Source of the DNA: Heracleum sosnowskyi
Lineage: Eukaryota > Streptophyta > Magnoliopsida > Apiales > Apiaceae
DNA: 64,000 nt
Direction: 5' to 3'
NCBI GenBank assembly: GCA_030848705.1
Contig: CM061245.1
Location: 80,401,564 to 80,465,563, forward strand
A model generated the notes under the pieces. It was not told the origin of the DNA. It worked only from the letters and a program-made list of their open reading frames with translations, and did not search any database. Numbering within the stretch: position 1 is the stretch's first letter; each line of letters opens with the position of its first letter. A program made the translations under genes and the position numbers. Of the stretch, positions 12,238 to 23,834 are shown one piece after another.

Positions 12238-15200
12238 CCAGCCCTAAACCAGCAATCAAAGCTTCATACTCAGCCTCATTGTTTGTCGTTGGGAAGTCAA
12301 GTTTCAGTGCATACTCTATTGTGAATCCATCAGGACTTTGTAGCACTAAACCAGCTCCACTTGATTTTGTTTTTGATGCTCCATCAAAATAGAGCACCCA
12401 ACATTCTTTGGACACCATGTCTTCATCTTTGCTATCTTCTACTAGTACTTCCTGCCCCCCGACTTCTTGGTTGTCAATGGTACATTCAACCATGAAGTCA
12501 GCGAGTGCTTGTGCTTTTATGGCCGTGCGAGGCTTATACTTGATATCAAATTCCCCCAACTCAATAGTCCATTTGATCAACCTTCCACTAACTTGAGGGC
12601 TGTGCAGAATGTTCCTTAGAGGCTGATTAGTCAAAACTTCTATTTTGTGTGCCTGAAAGTATGGACGCAACTTTCTTGAGGCCATTATCAAGGCTAAAGC
12701 AAATTTCTCTATGGCAGAGTAGTTTATTTCTGCCCCATGCAAAATCTTACTCACATAGTAGATGGGTTTCTGAACCTTCAATTCTTCCTTTACTAGAACA
12801 GCTCCAAGGGCAGTATTGGAGACTGCCAAGTACAGATAGAGAATCTCCCCTGGTTTTGGTTTTGTCAACAATGGCGCTTCAGCCATGTACTTTTTCAGGG
12901 CCTTAAAGGCTTCTTGACTTTCAGGTGTCCACTCGAAATTTTTCACATTTTTGAGTGCTTTAAAGAAAGGTAAGCACTTTTCTCCTGACTTGGAGATGAA
13001 CCTTCCCAATGCTGCAACTCTTCCTGTCAATTTCTGCACATCCTTAACAGATTTGGGTGATTCCATGTCTAGGATTGCCTTGATCTTGTCAGGGTTAGCT
13101 TCAATTCCTCTCTTGGAGACCATCAGGCCTAAAAACTTCCCTGAGCCTACCCCGAAGGCACATTTTGCTGGATTTAACATCATTTTGTGGTGCCTCAGCA
13201 CTTCGAACGTTTCCTTGAGATGTTTTATATGGTCTGCCTTATCGAGGCTCTTGACTAGCATGTCATCCACATAAACTTCCATGGTTTTGCCAATTAGTGG
13301 TTCAAAGATCTTGTTCACCAATCTTTGGTATGTTGCCCCTGCATTCTTAAGTCCAAAAGCCATGACTAAATAACAGAAAACACCAAAGTCGGTTATGAAT
13401 GATACCTTGGGGATGTCGTCCTTGTGCATCTTGATTTGGTTGTACCCACTGAAGCCATCCATAAAACTTAGCATCTCGTGCCCAGCAGTGGCATCTATCA
13501 ACGCATCAATCCTTGGTAAAGGAAAGCAATCCTTAGGACATGCATCGTTCAAGTCGGTGAAGTCCACACACATTCTCCACTTTCCATTAGACTTTTTGAC
13601 CATCACGGGGTTAGCCAGCCATTCAGGGAACTGAATTTCTTCAATAAAGCCTGCCTCCAAAAGTTTTTCTACCTCCTGCTTAATGGCTTCTTGTCTTTCT
13701 GGGGCAAAATTTCTTTTCTTTTGTTTCACTGTCTTCCTTTCAGGATCCACGTTCAATTTGTGGGTTATCAATTGGGGATCAATCCCAGGCATATCAGCTG
13801 CTGTCCAGGCAAATACATCACTGTTTTCTTGAAAAAAAGATGTCAACTTGCTTTTCATAGATTCAGGTAGTAGAGCTCCAATATAAGTGACTTTGTCTAG
13901 TTCTCCTGGAACGAGGGGAATGGGAACAAGATCCTCAGCTGGCTTTCCTCTCCTTTCTTCATCGTTTCTGACGTCCATGTCTTCAATTGGGAGAACCTGC
14001 CCCCCGGCTCCGTCTGGCCTTAACGCGGCTACATAACAGCTCCTGGCTGTCTTCTGATCACCCCTTTCTTCTCCAACACCATTCCTGGTTGGGAATTTGA
14101 TTTTTAGGTGGTAAGTTGAGGCCACAGCCTTAAATGCGTGAAGGCCGGTCCTTTCAAGGATGGCGTTGTAGGTTGAGGATGCCTTGATTACCACAAAATT
14201 CAACATTTGAGTTACCTCTTTTGGTTCCTTTCCAATAGTTACAGGCAACAAAATTGTGCCTTCTACTTTAGACTCCACCCCATTGAACCCGTAAATGGGC
14301 ATGTTCGTGGGGATTAGTTGGGAATCATTATACCCCATTTTCAAGAATGTGTCATGAAAAAGGACATCAACAGAGGCCCCATTGTCTACCAAAACTCGCT
14401 TTACCTCATTATTTCCAATTACTGGGGCTATCACTAGAGGATCATCATGGGGGAACTTCACCCCTTCAAGGTCAGAATCATCAAACCCAATTGTCATCTC
14501 GGTTTTTGCACGCTTGGGTGCTTCTCCAACAATATGCATTACTTCTCGGGCATAAGCCTTCCGAGAGTTTCTTGTAGTTCCAGCTGCGGTTGGTCCTCCT
14601 GAGATCATGTTGATCACTGGTCCTCGGGTTGGCGGGTTACGACCTTGATCTCGGTCCCCATCCCTTCGATCATAGTCCTTCCTTGGGGGGTTCCTGTCTT
14701 CATCCTTGGTGAATTTATTCAACTTCCCTTTTCGAATTAGAAACTCAATCTCATCCTTGAGTTGCCTGCAATCATCAGTATCATGGCCTGAATCTTTATG
14801 GTACCTACAGTACTTGTTCTTATCTCTTTTTTCAGGATCTACCCTTAGTGGCTTCGGCCATCGAAAGTCCCTATCTTTCTCAATGTCATAAAGGATTTGA
14901 CTCCTTGGGGCATTCAATCTTGCATATTCAGTAAACTTTGTGCTCGGCACGCTCTTCCTTGGAGCTGAATCAGAGTCTCTAGTCATACGAGGATATTTGT
15001 CCTTGACATCATACTCTTGCTCCGCCTTTCGCTTCTTCCAACCACCATTATTTCCACTTCCCGCTGCGAGGGTGTCGGTTTTCTTCATGCTTTCTTCAGC
15101 TTTTATGTACTTTCCCACCCTTTGTTGGAGCTCAGCCATGCTCTCGGGGGGGTGTTTGGCCAACGACATCTTAAAAAAGACATCCGTGGTTCCTTGTTGA

Positions 15201-15595
15201 AGAGCTATCATAGCTACCTTATTGTCTAGATCAGGTATATTCAATGTCTCCTTGGTGAAGCGCTTGAGATAATCTCTCAACGTCTCATTCTTTCCTTGAG
15301 TCAAGTTCATGAGTGAAGCAGAGCTTTTCTCATGTACCCGTCCACTTATGAACTGACTGATGAAGGCCGTGCTCAACTCTCTGAAACAACTGATAGAGTT
15401 GGGTGGCAAGCGGCTATACCACCTTTGGGCCATGCCGGCCAAGGTTTGTGGAAAAGCCCTACATTTAAGAGCATCAGTGACTGGTTGCAACAACAGTGCA
15501 TTCGAAAAAGTTCTCACATGGGTTGCGGGATCGCCCGTTCCATCATATGCCTTGATAGTAGGCATCTTGAATTTCCTTGATACATGAGCGTCCAT
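12238..15595 (-). pseudogene. Retand gag C-part, protease, RT, RNase H and start of second RNase H
   Basis: One open frame of about 1,120 codons, starting at MDAHVSRKFKMP. Domains in order: capsid with the lineage hallmark YDGTGDPATHV (residue ~17); a zinc-knuckle-like CRYHKDSGHDTDDC (~257); protease VLVDNGASVDVLF (~400); RT with MDGFSGYNQI, FGLKNAGATYQ and the active site YVDD (~775, bases about 13262-13273); connecting RNase H; and the start of a second, plant-type RNase H (YFDGASKTKSSGAG). The frame is cut by the Athila LTR at 12237, and the remainder resumes at 3253. The N-terminal gag section is in another frame (next feature). Apart from the insertion the polyprotein looks functional. 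Confidence 0.85.
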
Positions 15596-16374
15596 TACCT
15601 CTTCAGTAAAAGGTGGAATAGGATCGTCTGGTCACCCAGCTGTGTTAAAACACGGGGATCTGACCTGGGAATCTCTGTCCTTCTAGCTCCTTCCTGCCTT
15701 CTTGAAGGTGTTCCTAAATCAATTAGGGGAATTTCCCCTGCCCCTTGGCTTGAAGGCTGAGTCTGCCTCCTTTGTTGCTCCATCTCCATGCTTCTTTTTA
15801 ATTTCTGGATCTCGGCCTCATGAGCCCTTATCATATCCATGGCAGTCATTGGTGCCCTTGCAGTTGCTCCCCGACTTCTTCTTTCAAGGGGCTCTTTGCT
15901 AGCTCTTCTTCTTCTGGGTGCTCGATCTCGTTCTTCATCAGACGAGTTGTCAGAGTAGGGCCCAGAATAATCCAAGTATCTTCCTTCAGGGATGGGTCCC
16001 AATCCTCGAATGTATGGTCCTTGATTTATTGGGGCATGGCCACTCCCTCCGGTTTCAGGGGGATAGTTGGGCAATCCGTAAGCCGGATTTGTGCTCATAG
16101 GAAGCACAGTAGTGGAGATCTGTGCTCCATGGAGAAGGTTATGGTCGAGGGGTGAGACAACCATTTGAAGAGGGTTCGTCTCATTCTGCGGTATGGAAAT
16201 TTGGGGATTCGTCCCTTGTGGCTGTGAAACCATCTCCGTGGTGAGAGGTGTCGTCCCTGCTGGTTGAGAAACCACTTCTGTAGTGAGGGGTAACGACCCT
16301 GGTACCGTGGTGATTGGAGTAGTGGTGATGACAGTTGATTCAGTAGCGGTTGTTGTTCTTCGTGTTCTAGCCAT
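15595..16374 (-). pseudogene. Retand gag, N-terminal part
   Basis: ATG at 16374 (MARTRRTTTATES), 12 nt past the primer-binding site, so I take it as the gag start. The frame can be extended upstream to 16407 only through a TTG inside the primer site. It is rich in T, P and R, with a long hydrophilic region (RDRAPRRRRASKEPLERR). The frame ends at 15595-15597, but the natural continuation (PIPPFTEEVMDAHV) is in a neighbouring frame, so a 1-nt indel near 15620 separates it from the rest of gag-pol. Confidence 0.7.
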
Positions 16375-16385
16375 GGTTGATGTAA

Positions 16386-16406
16386 GAGTTCCCACAGACG
16401 GCGCCA
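16386..16406 (-). other. Primer-binding site of the Retand element
   Basis: The minus strand reads TGGCGCCGTCTGTGGGAACTC, 2 nt inside the LTR end (16409). This site is typical of Tat/Retand elements. Confidence 0.85.
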
Positions 16407-16408
16407 AA

Positions 16409-16943
16409 TGTTATGGAATGAAAAGTAGATTTAGATGTTGACGGCTGGATTCAATGAATGATGGTGGACAATCGTGTCTTTATGGCTGCTCTCGTGGTTC
16501 GTGACTAAACAGGTCCTCACAAGATGCCTACGTATCTCTGTTATGTAGAGAATCAAGCCAAAAAACGTAGTTCTAGAATGAAGGACGAGGGTCCTTATAT
16601 AGGCGTCAGGAGCCTTGTATTTAGAGTAAGTGTAGGAGACTTAGCTGATAAGTCTCATTATTGATGACTGATAAGGAGTGTATTACTTGGTAGACAAGTT
16701 TTATCCTTATCTGATAAGTGTTGTGACTCATCATATTGTTTGATTGGGATTCTGGATCCTTTCATCAAGATATTTATCATATTTGGACTCATTTAATGAG
16801 CTGTACATTTTCCCTATTTATTAATTACGAAATTAATAAATGATTAGGGTTTCGGGCCTTTTATCGGGCCTAATTCTTGGACCAAACTAGGTCTAATTAA
16901 TATATCATTAATTATCTCTAGGGTTATATTTCAGCCCATATCA
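16409..16943 (-). repeat. 5' LTR of the Retand element (about 535 bp)
   Basis: The inner end is fixed by the primer site. The outer end is inferred from matching termini: TGTTATGG at the left and CCATATCA at the right on the plus strand (TG..CA with an 8-bp near-inverted repeat). The partner LTR is outside the window, so the outer limit is not proven. It has a TATA-like TATATAAGGACC on the minus strand (about 16590-16601). It sits in Helitron-type AT-rich modules. Confidence 0.65.
16590..16601 (-). promoter_or_regulatory. Likely TATA box of the Retand LTR
   Basis: TATATAAGG on the minus strand about 180 nt before the primer site, the usual place for the LTR promoter. Confidence 0.5.
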
Positions 16944-17332
16944 ATTAGTTAGAAAATATAAAATAACTAAAGTGTTTTAGCAGAAATAGGTAACTGATTA
17001 TTTATTAATAATTATATATAATATATTATCGTTCTATATACGTGGTTCGTGTTATTTTTATAAGATGAGTTATTTTAGTTAGGAAATATATAAATAAATA
17101 ATGTGTTTTAACTGAAAAGGCAATTTCTTATAAATATATAATAATGTCACCATGTTGCCCGTGTTGTTTTTAGAAGATGAGTTGTTTTTGTTAGAAAATA
17201 AAAAACATGTAATGTGCTGAAAAAGGCAGTTGGTTATTTATTAATAATTATACAAAAATATTTTATGTTTTTATATATGTTGCCCGTATTATTTTTAGAA
17301 GATGGGTTATTTAAGTTAGAAAATATAAAATA

Positions 17333-18217
17333 CTAGCTTAAAACCCGTGTGATGCACGGATTGTTAATTGTTATTTTATTATTATATTTTAAATATTTTA
17401 TTAATTGTATTTGTTAAAAATAATAAGTAGGCATGTTAAAATAGCTAAATACTTTTAATTAATTAAAAACATTAAAACATATTTTAAAAAAAATAAAAAA
17501 AATGTAACATATATTTAGTTTAAATAGGTAAATGCCCGTGATATTTTTGAAAAATGAGGTTTTAAAATTTAATAATTAAAAGTATTTAAATTCGTTTTAA
17601 AATAAATAAGTAAAGGGTTTCCTGTGATATTTTTGGGAAAAAAAATGAATTTTAGTGAGAAAAATAGAAAAAGTAAATTGAAAAACACAATTTCCCGTGA
17701 TATATTTAGAAAAGAAGGGACTTTGTTAGAAAAAATCTATAATGTGTTTTACAGTAATTGGTTATAAATAGGTATTTGATTATTTATATTTTAATATTCT
17801 TAGTGATTGCATTTGTTAAGAAAAATAAGTAGACATGTTAAAATAGGTAAACTTTTTTAAAATAATTATAATATTATAGGTTTAAAAATAAATAACTAAA
17901 GGTTTGTCCGTAATATTTTTGGAAAATGAGGGGTTTTAGTATGGAAAAATAGAAAAACTAACATGTTTTAGTTAAAAAAGGTAATTGTCATGTTTGAAAA
18001 AGTAGGGGAATTTGTTAGAAAAAATAATGTATTTTAGGGAAAAAAGGTAATTGGTTATAAATAGACAATATTATTATTTAATAATATATTTCTATAAATA
18101 AGTAAGGTTAATTAAGTAAAAACACGAAATATAGTTAAAGACAATTAAGTAAAATCACAACGTACCATACCGACCAACCAAACTTTTAATGTTTCGTCTA
18201 TTATATAATAGTATTGA
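17333..18217 (-). mobile_element. Non-autonomous Helitron (885 bp)
   Basis: Read on the minus strand it begins TCAATACTATTATATAATAG (from 18217) and ends with the stem-like CCGTGCATCACACGGG followed by TTTTAAGCTAG at 17333. It is flanked by A on its 5' side and T on its 3' side, the Helitron insertion rule. Removing it rejoins a continuous module (aaaatataaaata / tgtattttgcccgtg). It has no Rep/helicase; internal sequence is AT-rich. Confidence 0.75.
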
Positions 18218-18806
18218 TGTATTTTGCCCGTGTTATTTCTAGAAGATGGGTCGTTTTATTTAGAAAATATAAAACATGTAATATGTTTTAACTGAAAAAG
18301 GTAATTAGATAGTTATTAGTAATTATAATTTAAAATATTTAGAAGATGAGTTGTTAAAGTTATAAAATATAAAATAGGTAATGTGAGTTGTTTTATTTAG
18401 AAAATATTAAACATGTAATATGTTTTAGCTGAAAAAGGTAATTAGATAGTTATTAGTAATTATAATATAAAATATTTAGAAGATGAATTGTTTAAGTTAG
18501 AAAATATAAAATCGGTAATGTACCCGTGTTATTTTTAGAAGATGAGTTGTTTTAGTATGAAAATACAAAACCGGTTATGTAGTGAAAAAGGCTGTTGGTT
18601 TTTTATTAATAATTATATAAAATTACATTATGTTGCTATATATATGTTTCCCATATTATTTTTTGAAGATGAGTTGTTTAAGTTAGAAAATATAAAATAA
18701 GTAATGTGCCCGTGTTATTTTTAGAAGATGAGTCATTTTATTTAAAAATTATAAATAGGTAATATATTTCAGCTGAAAAACGTAATCAAATAGTTATTAG
18801 TAATTA

Positions 18807-20100
18807 CTAACTTAAAACTCGTGCGATGCACGGTTGATTTTTTTTTTTTTTTGTATTTTAATATTTTATATATCTTTATTTTTGTATTTGCTTTTTATGA
18901 ATATGATTTTGAAATTTGAATAGTTATACTTATATGTGGTTGTTGAACTCAATTAAAGTAGGTGTTTGTGTTTTTGTATTTCATGAATTTTGTGTTTAAT
19001 AATATTTTTTATATGTGTTTAATAATTAGGTAGTTATTAGTAATTACAATATTAGTTTTATTTTTTATTAATTATTTTACGTGAATTGAAAGTTATAAAA
19101 GAAGTATAATTAAAATAAATTTTATGAGTTTAATTTAATAATATTATCGTCTTATATAAATGTTCCGTGTATTAGTTTTAGAAGATGAGTTAGTTTAGTT
19201 AAAAAATATAAAACAGATAATGTGTTGGAAAAGACAATTAGTTATTTATTAATTATATAAAGTTATATTCTCTTTTAATATAAATGTTACCCGTATTATA
19301 TTTTGAAGATTAAGTTAGAAAATATAAAACAACTAATATATTTTAGCTGAAATAGGTAACTGATTATTTTATTAATAATTATGTATAATATATTATCATT
19401 CTATATATATGTCATTTGTATTATTTTTAGAAGGTGAGTTGTTTTAGTTAGAAAATATAAAATAAATAATGTGTTTTAGATGAAAAAAAGTAATTGGTTA
19501 TAAATATATAATAATATCACCATTAAATATACGTTGCATGTGTTATTTTTGGAAGATTAATTGTTTTAGTTAAAAAAATATATAACACGTGTGCTCAAGA
19601 AAGAAGATAGTCATTTATTAATAATGATATAAAATTATATTACCTTTTTATGTATATATTGATCGTCTTATTTTTAGATGATGAGTTGTTTAAGTAATAT
19701 TATATAAAATACCTCCGTGTTATTTTTAGAAGATGAGTTGTTTTAGTTAGAAAATATAAAATACGTAATGTGCTGAAAAGACAGTTACATAAAATTTATA
19801 TTACCTTTTATATAAAGTTGCCTGTTTTATTTTTAGAAAATGAGTTGTCCTATTTAGAGAATATTATTTAGAGAATATAAAACAGGTAATATGTTTTAGC
19901 TGTGAATGGTAATTAGATAGTTATTAGTAATTATAATATAAAATGTATTATATTTAATAATTTTTAATATTTTATCCAACGGCTCTCATCAATTTGATTA
20001 AAAAGATCCGACAGCTGAGAATTGAGTGACCAAGCTACAAAAATTTTGGACGACCAGACTACAAAACTTTTAATGTTTCATCTTTAATATAATAGTATAG

Positions 20101-20101
<1 letters not shown>
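18807..20101 (-). mobile_element. Non-autonomous Helitron (1,295 bp)
   Basis: On the minus strand it starts TCTATACTATTATATTAAAG (from 20101) and ends CCGTGCATCGCACGAG plus TTTTAAGTTAG at 18807, with flanking A and T. Same family as 17333-18217 and the copy at 50456. The interior is made of module repeats; no ORF. Confidence 0.75.

Positions 20102-20131
<30 letters not shown>
20101..20131. repeat. (ATT)n microsatellite
   Basis: About ten consecutive att/tat units directly beside the 5' end of the Helitron. Confidence 0.9.
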
Positions 20132-20133
<2 letters not shown>

Positions 20134-20414
20134 AATTACACGTATATTACAATAAGCAATCAAGAGAAATCACTTGCAAGTCCAAAAATGTTTGAACTAC
20201 ACCTGTGAATAATAAAATTGAACACATGAATATCCAAGTTCTCAGGCATCATATGTACAACACAAGTTTGTCCATTGTCATGTGAATTGAATATGGGGAT
20301 TTGTTTACAAGGCGGGACACAAAATTTATATCATCTTGTAATAACTGAACAAATGAAGCACATCATTTACCGTCGACAACAGGGACATTCACAGCTAAAC
20401 ATTGTACGACTTAC
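20132..20414. other. No gene recognised
   Basis: Moderately AT-rich, no repeat structure or coding frame that I can support. It lies downstream of the PYL remnant and could hold its decayed 3' region. Confidence 0.4.
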
Positions 20415-20697
20415 TTAGATTCTGTCAATAGGGTCAGTTCAATCCCTCACAACCAAACACTCAGAAACAATGGCCAGCAATTTAAGATTGCATAACTTAT
20501 GGCCTCAAAAAATTAGATGTTCCATCCTCGGTTTTCCCATCAAGCACATCCACTACAAATGATTTAATCACAACTGTACCTAGTTTACCATCCATGATCT
20601 CTGGATGAACAGTACTTATCAAAACATTTACTAACCATATTTTGGACAAAACAAATATGAATGTATCGATACTTAAAACTTCAACAGTCCCCACGGT
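20415..20697 (-). pseudogene. Remnant of a PYR/PYL/RCAR abscisic-acid receptor gene (C-terminal part)
   Basis: The minus strand encodes STVHPEIMDGKLGTVVIKSF followed by VVDVLDGKTEDGTSNF. This matches the conserved start-domain region of plant ABA receptors (…HPE…G..GT.VIESFVVDVP.GNT…). After a frame change, the frame ending at the TAA at 20415-20417 reads CNLKLLAIVSECLVVRD, then a stop codon, then TDPIDRI, which fits the receptor C-terminus. The in-frame TGA replaces a likely CGA (Arg). The gate/latch region further upstream (above 20700) is not recognisable. Intact members are single-domain proteins of roughly 180-220 residues; here only the last third is left, with at least one frameshift and one nonsense codon. 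A non-functional relic, old by its divergence. Confidence 0.7.
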
Positions 20698-21146
20698 AGT
20701 GATACACCGGAATTTAATGACCGGGAAGAGCCTACCCGTGAATCACTCGACATTACTCGTAAAGAGCACGACACCTATAAAGTAGATTGCTTTCACGCAG
20801 CAAGGGCTAAGAGATAGTCTTTTTGCATAATTCAAGGTCAAAAAGGTATATATCATGCAAGGATATTATCGGAAGAAAAAAAAAAGATTAATTAAACTTT
20901 TATGAGTAATTCAGAGGTTAAAATGTACGAATTGAAACATTTAGAATTGATGAGTATAAAATATTAAACTTTAAGAGTTAAAAGGTAATTAAGCCAAAGA
21001 TTTAATTATAATAGAGCCACTCTTAGTAAGAACATGCGCATTATGTTTCTTATCAAATTGATCTTTTCCCTTACCTTTTTTCTTGTCGGGATATCTTTCC
21101 ACACTAGGTAATGATATTACAGTTATGATTATATTGATATGTCCAT
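20698..21146. other. No gene recognised
   Basis: Upstream side of the PYL relic. No receptor homology could be recovered here; AT-rich towards 21146. Confidence 0.35.
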
Positions 21147-22131
21147 GAGTAAAGTATACTTCGTATACCTACATTTTCGTTATCAGACCACTTGCGATAT
21201 TTACATTCAAAAACTCTTATTTGCAATATTATAGTTTAATTTTCGTTACACTTTGTGTATTTCTGTCAAATTAGATTAACATCATTAACTAAAATAGGGG
21301 TAAAACAGTCCTTTCACTAGTCATCTTCTTCTTGAAACTATCATCCACTATTTATGAACGTTTTTGGGATTTAAAACTCGAATATCTCATTATTTTCTTA
21401 ACGAAACCCATTGATTTAAATTGTAACATGATTGTCTATTTCTCCTCTACAACATGATATCAGATTTGATTATTGAAAATTTATTTTCAAATTATGTAGA
21501 TTTGGAAATTTTTGATGCCAGTTTTGTTAATAATCGGTATAGCTTTACTTTGTTGCTCCTGATCCGTATTTATCCCATTGGTTTTGATCAATTTCATCAC
21601 CATCAAAACTCCTCCATAATATAGAATCGATCAATCAACACCAACCAACACCTTCAAGCAACCAAAACATCACGAACCCAGTAACAAATACAACCAAAGT
21701 ATCTTCACCTCAAGACATTACACTAATCCCCCTGATTATATGTAAATATATGTATGTATGTATGTATCAAAGAAAACTATATGGATTAAGATAAATTGAG
21801 AAAAAGAATTGGATTTAAACTGGGTTTGCTTAAAAACGGGTACTAGAATAAAAATAATGTGAATTTGGTAGAATTTATGCAAAGTTTATACAAAATTATA
21901 AGTATATACATACATGAATATACGGGAGAATGGAAGTGGGCGGAAGGCGATGAACACCAAAGGAAAGTACTGAAATACCCTTGTCTAAACTGACGGAGTT
22001 AGAAAGATTTAACGAAAACGCACATTTTGCAAGTTTTTTGAATATGCAGTATTTTAAATGAGAGTTTTTAAATGTGAGTATTGCAAGTGGTCTGACGACA
22101 AAAATGAAGTTACACTAAGTGCACTTTACTC
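21147..22131. mobile_element. Non-autonomous MULE-like transposon (985 bp)
   Basis: Long inverted repeats: the left end starts gagtaaagtatacttcgta and the inverted right end starts gagtaaagtgcacttagtg. Both go on through tcagaccacttgc and aaaaactct, about 80 bp in all. A 9-bp target duplication with one mismatch flanks it (tatgtccat / tatttccat), as for Mutator-like elements. The interior is non-coding by eye; I see no transposase or convincing captured exon. Confidence 0.75.
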
Positions 22132-23290
22132 TATTTCCATAGTTAAACTTACAATTCTCATAAATGACATTGATTACATTGCTAATCGGTATTTGAAACG
22201 AAAGTATATCAAAATTAATGTAATCTCTAACTAGTTGCCTCAATGTTGAATTTAGTCTCCTAGGTGATCGATATGGGTGTGCCTTCCGCGCCTAACTTCA
22301 CGCCAAACATTCAAAAACTATGGTTCAATGAAAATCAAGGACCAATTTTTCAGTACTACGTAGTACGTATCAATCTTGTTGAGCTGTATTTAGTTTGGTT
22401 TAATATTTGATTAGTGTGACCTGTATTTAGTTTGGTTTAATACTTGATTAGTGTGGCACAAGTAAAAGTTGGAATGAACTTTTATTTTTAATTAACTCTA
22501 ATAATATTTATTAGTATCTGCAATATAATTAGACATAGGTAAGAATCGGACCAAGATTTTGATAAAAACAAATGAATAGCTTTACCATTAACGACACGAT
22601 ATAGGAACAGAATTTAAAAGAATGAATATCTGGGAAGTGAGAAACCATCCTCCCAGGTTCATTGAACTTGGCAAGTATACATTCCAAGGATGTGTGCCTT
22701 CATGCGTACGAGAAGCCTAACTAATTTGACTACATAACTCAGACTGCATGATGTTGATTTAATGTTACTCCAGTACTCCTTAGAACCGTCAATTATCTGT
22801 CACATATGCAGCCATTTGTAACACATTTCTTGAAAGTAGCGCTCTGTATTCGGAAAACAAAATTATTAAGAATTATTAAAAACATATCGCAAGCTTTAAA
22901 TTTATAGAAGATTGAAAATAACTTTGATTAAGAATTATGTCGTAGTTTTAAAGTTTGGTTAAAATTGTTAAATTTCAACAAAATGACTCGATCATTAGAA
23001 TTCATCATTTTATTTTGTGTTGAGAATAATAAATTCACAATTTCTCACGAGACTTTTAGGTTTATTTTCAACGAAAAATTGAGTTAAACGTATTCTGAAG
23101 AATACCGAATCAAGAAAATTTAAAAAGCAAAAGAGAAAGCAACGAAAACTGTATTATTTAGTTTGTAGTCCCTACTTGAAAAACGTCGAACACACAAAAT
23201 TGTCCACTGCAACGTTTACCAATCAGTCACCAATTAAAGAAATTCTAAGGCTGGGTGATATTTCCCTATGTGGCAATAATTTTCAACCCA
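22132..23290. other. Intergenic, no gene recognised
   Basis: It contains a 37-bp tandem duplication (separate entry) and a perfect 14-bp palindrome GTACTACGTAGTAC at 22353-22366. No supported coding sequence. Confidence 0.5.
22384..22457. repeat. 37-bp tandem duplication
   Basis: Units 22384-22420 and 22421-22457 start ctgtatttagtttggttta and differ at two positions. Confidence 0.9.
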
Positions 23291-23717
23291 CGTGATATTT
23301 TACAAAAGTTGACTTATAACTTAAAATAAATAAATGTCATATAAGTTATTAGTGGATAAATTCTTAGGTGTTTGGATAAATTTACTTATAAGTTAGTTAC
23401 AAATTTGTTAATTTACATTTTAAAAATAATTATTAAATAAAATGAGCTAAATACATACATTTTAATTAAAAAAATATTTAAAAACACAAATGTAAAAATA
23501 TGAAGTATTAAAAGACAAAAAAATCAAGCAATAAGTCAATAAATTAAGGAAAATGTACGTTATTACTAAAATTCAACTTATGAACATATAAATTATAAGT
23601 TGATTTATAAATTGGGTTCACAAACACCATTCATAAACTATTACAGGTTTATAACCTATAAATTAGCTTATAAACAATTAGCCAAACAGGCTCATATGAA
23701 GCGGTAGATATCTAATC
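23291..23717. mobile_element. Probable hAT-type MITE remnant
   Basis: The left part has gttgacttataacttaaa and the right part has ttagcttataaacaattagc plus ccaaacagg, with gtttggataaa inside. This 'ttataagtt' palindromic style is typical of plant hAT-like MITEs. I could not define exact ends or a clean target duplication. Confidence 0.35.
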
Positions 23718-23834
23718 TTTTTTTTTTTGCCATAAAAGAGTCGAATTTTATTGATGACTTAAATTATTCGACAAAACATAGTGGACATCCCCACTCTCCA
23801 GATACGATCAGCTACAGAACAAGTGTTTCTCGCT
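23718..23834 (-). mobile_element. 3'-truncated LINE (or SINE) fragment with poly-A
   Basis: On the minus strand the segment ends AATAAAATTCGACTCTTTTA, TGGC and an 11-A tail, as plant L1-type LINE 3' ends do. It is flanked by imperfect direct repeats of 46-48 bp (23672-23717 and 23835-23882, both starting aaacaattagccaaaca and ending gtagatatctaatc). These are either an unusually long target duplication or a pre-existing repeat. Only about 117 bp of the element remain, with no coding region. Confidence 0.6.

Larger units (their letters stand above)
1..16943 (-). mobile_element. Tat/Retand-type Ty3/gypsy LTR retrotransposon, left end outside window
   Basis: The element reads on the minus strand. 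From high to low coordinates it has an LTR (16409-16943), a primer-binding site, gag, protease, RT, RNase H, a second plant-type RNase H and integrase. An antisense extra ORF lies beyond integrase. The double RNase H, the primer site starting TGGCGCCGTCTGTGGG and an antisense intron-bearing ORF are known traits of the Tat/Retand lineage. The coding region is split by the Athila-like element at 3254-12237. I see one gag frameshift near 15620 and one nonsense codon in integrase (TGA at 1957-1959). The second LTR must lie left of base 1. Confidence 0.85.
16944..20101 (-). repeat. AT-rich Helitron-type modules in tandem
   Basis: A module of about 110-130 bp recurs many times with drift. Typical words are agaagatgagttgtttaag, gttagaaaatataaaat, tgcccgtgttatttttagaa and attattaataattatataa. 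Two delimited Helitrons (17333-18217 and 18807-20101) interrupt and share the modules. The same module family appears in opposite orientation at 50456-50919 and 53200-55163. No coding content is seen. Confidence 0.7.

Noticed and set aside
14940..15229. Plus-strand ORFs opposite Retand gag-pol
   Set aside because: Mirror frames of a well-supported polyprotein.
20497..20694. 66-codon ORF taken as an intact small gene
   Set aside because: It is only the middle of the PYL relic; the C-terminal match continues in another frame with a stop.
22353..22366. Perfect palindrome GTACTACGTAGTAC
   Set aside because: Single isolated palindrome; no gene nearby and no evidence for a binding site beyond an ACGT core.
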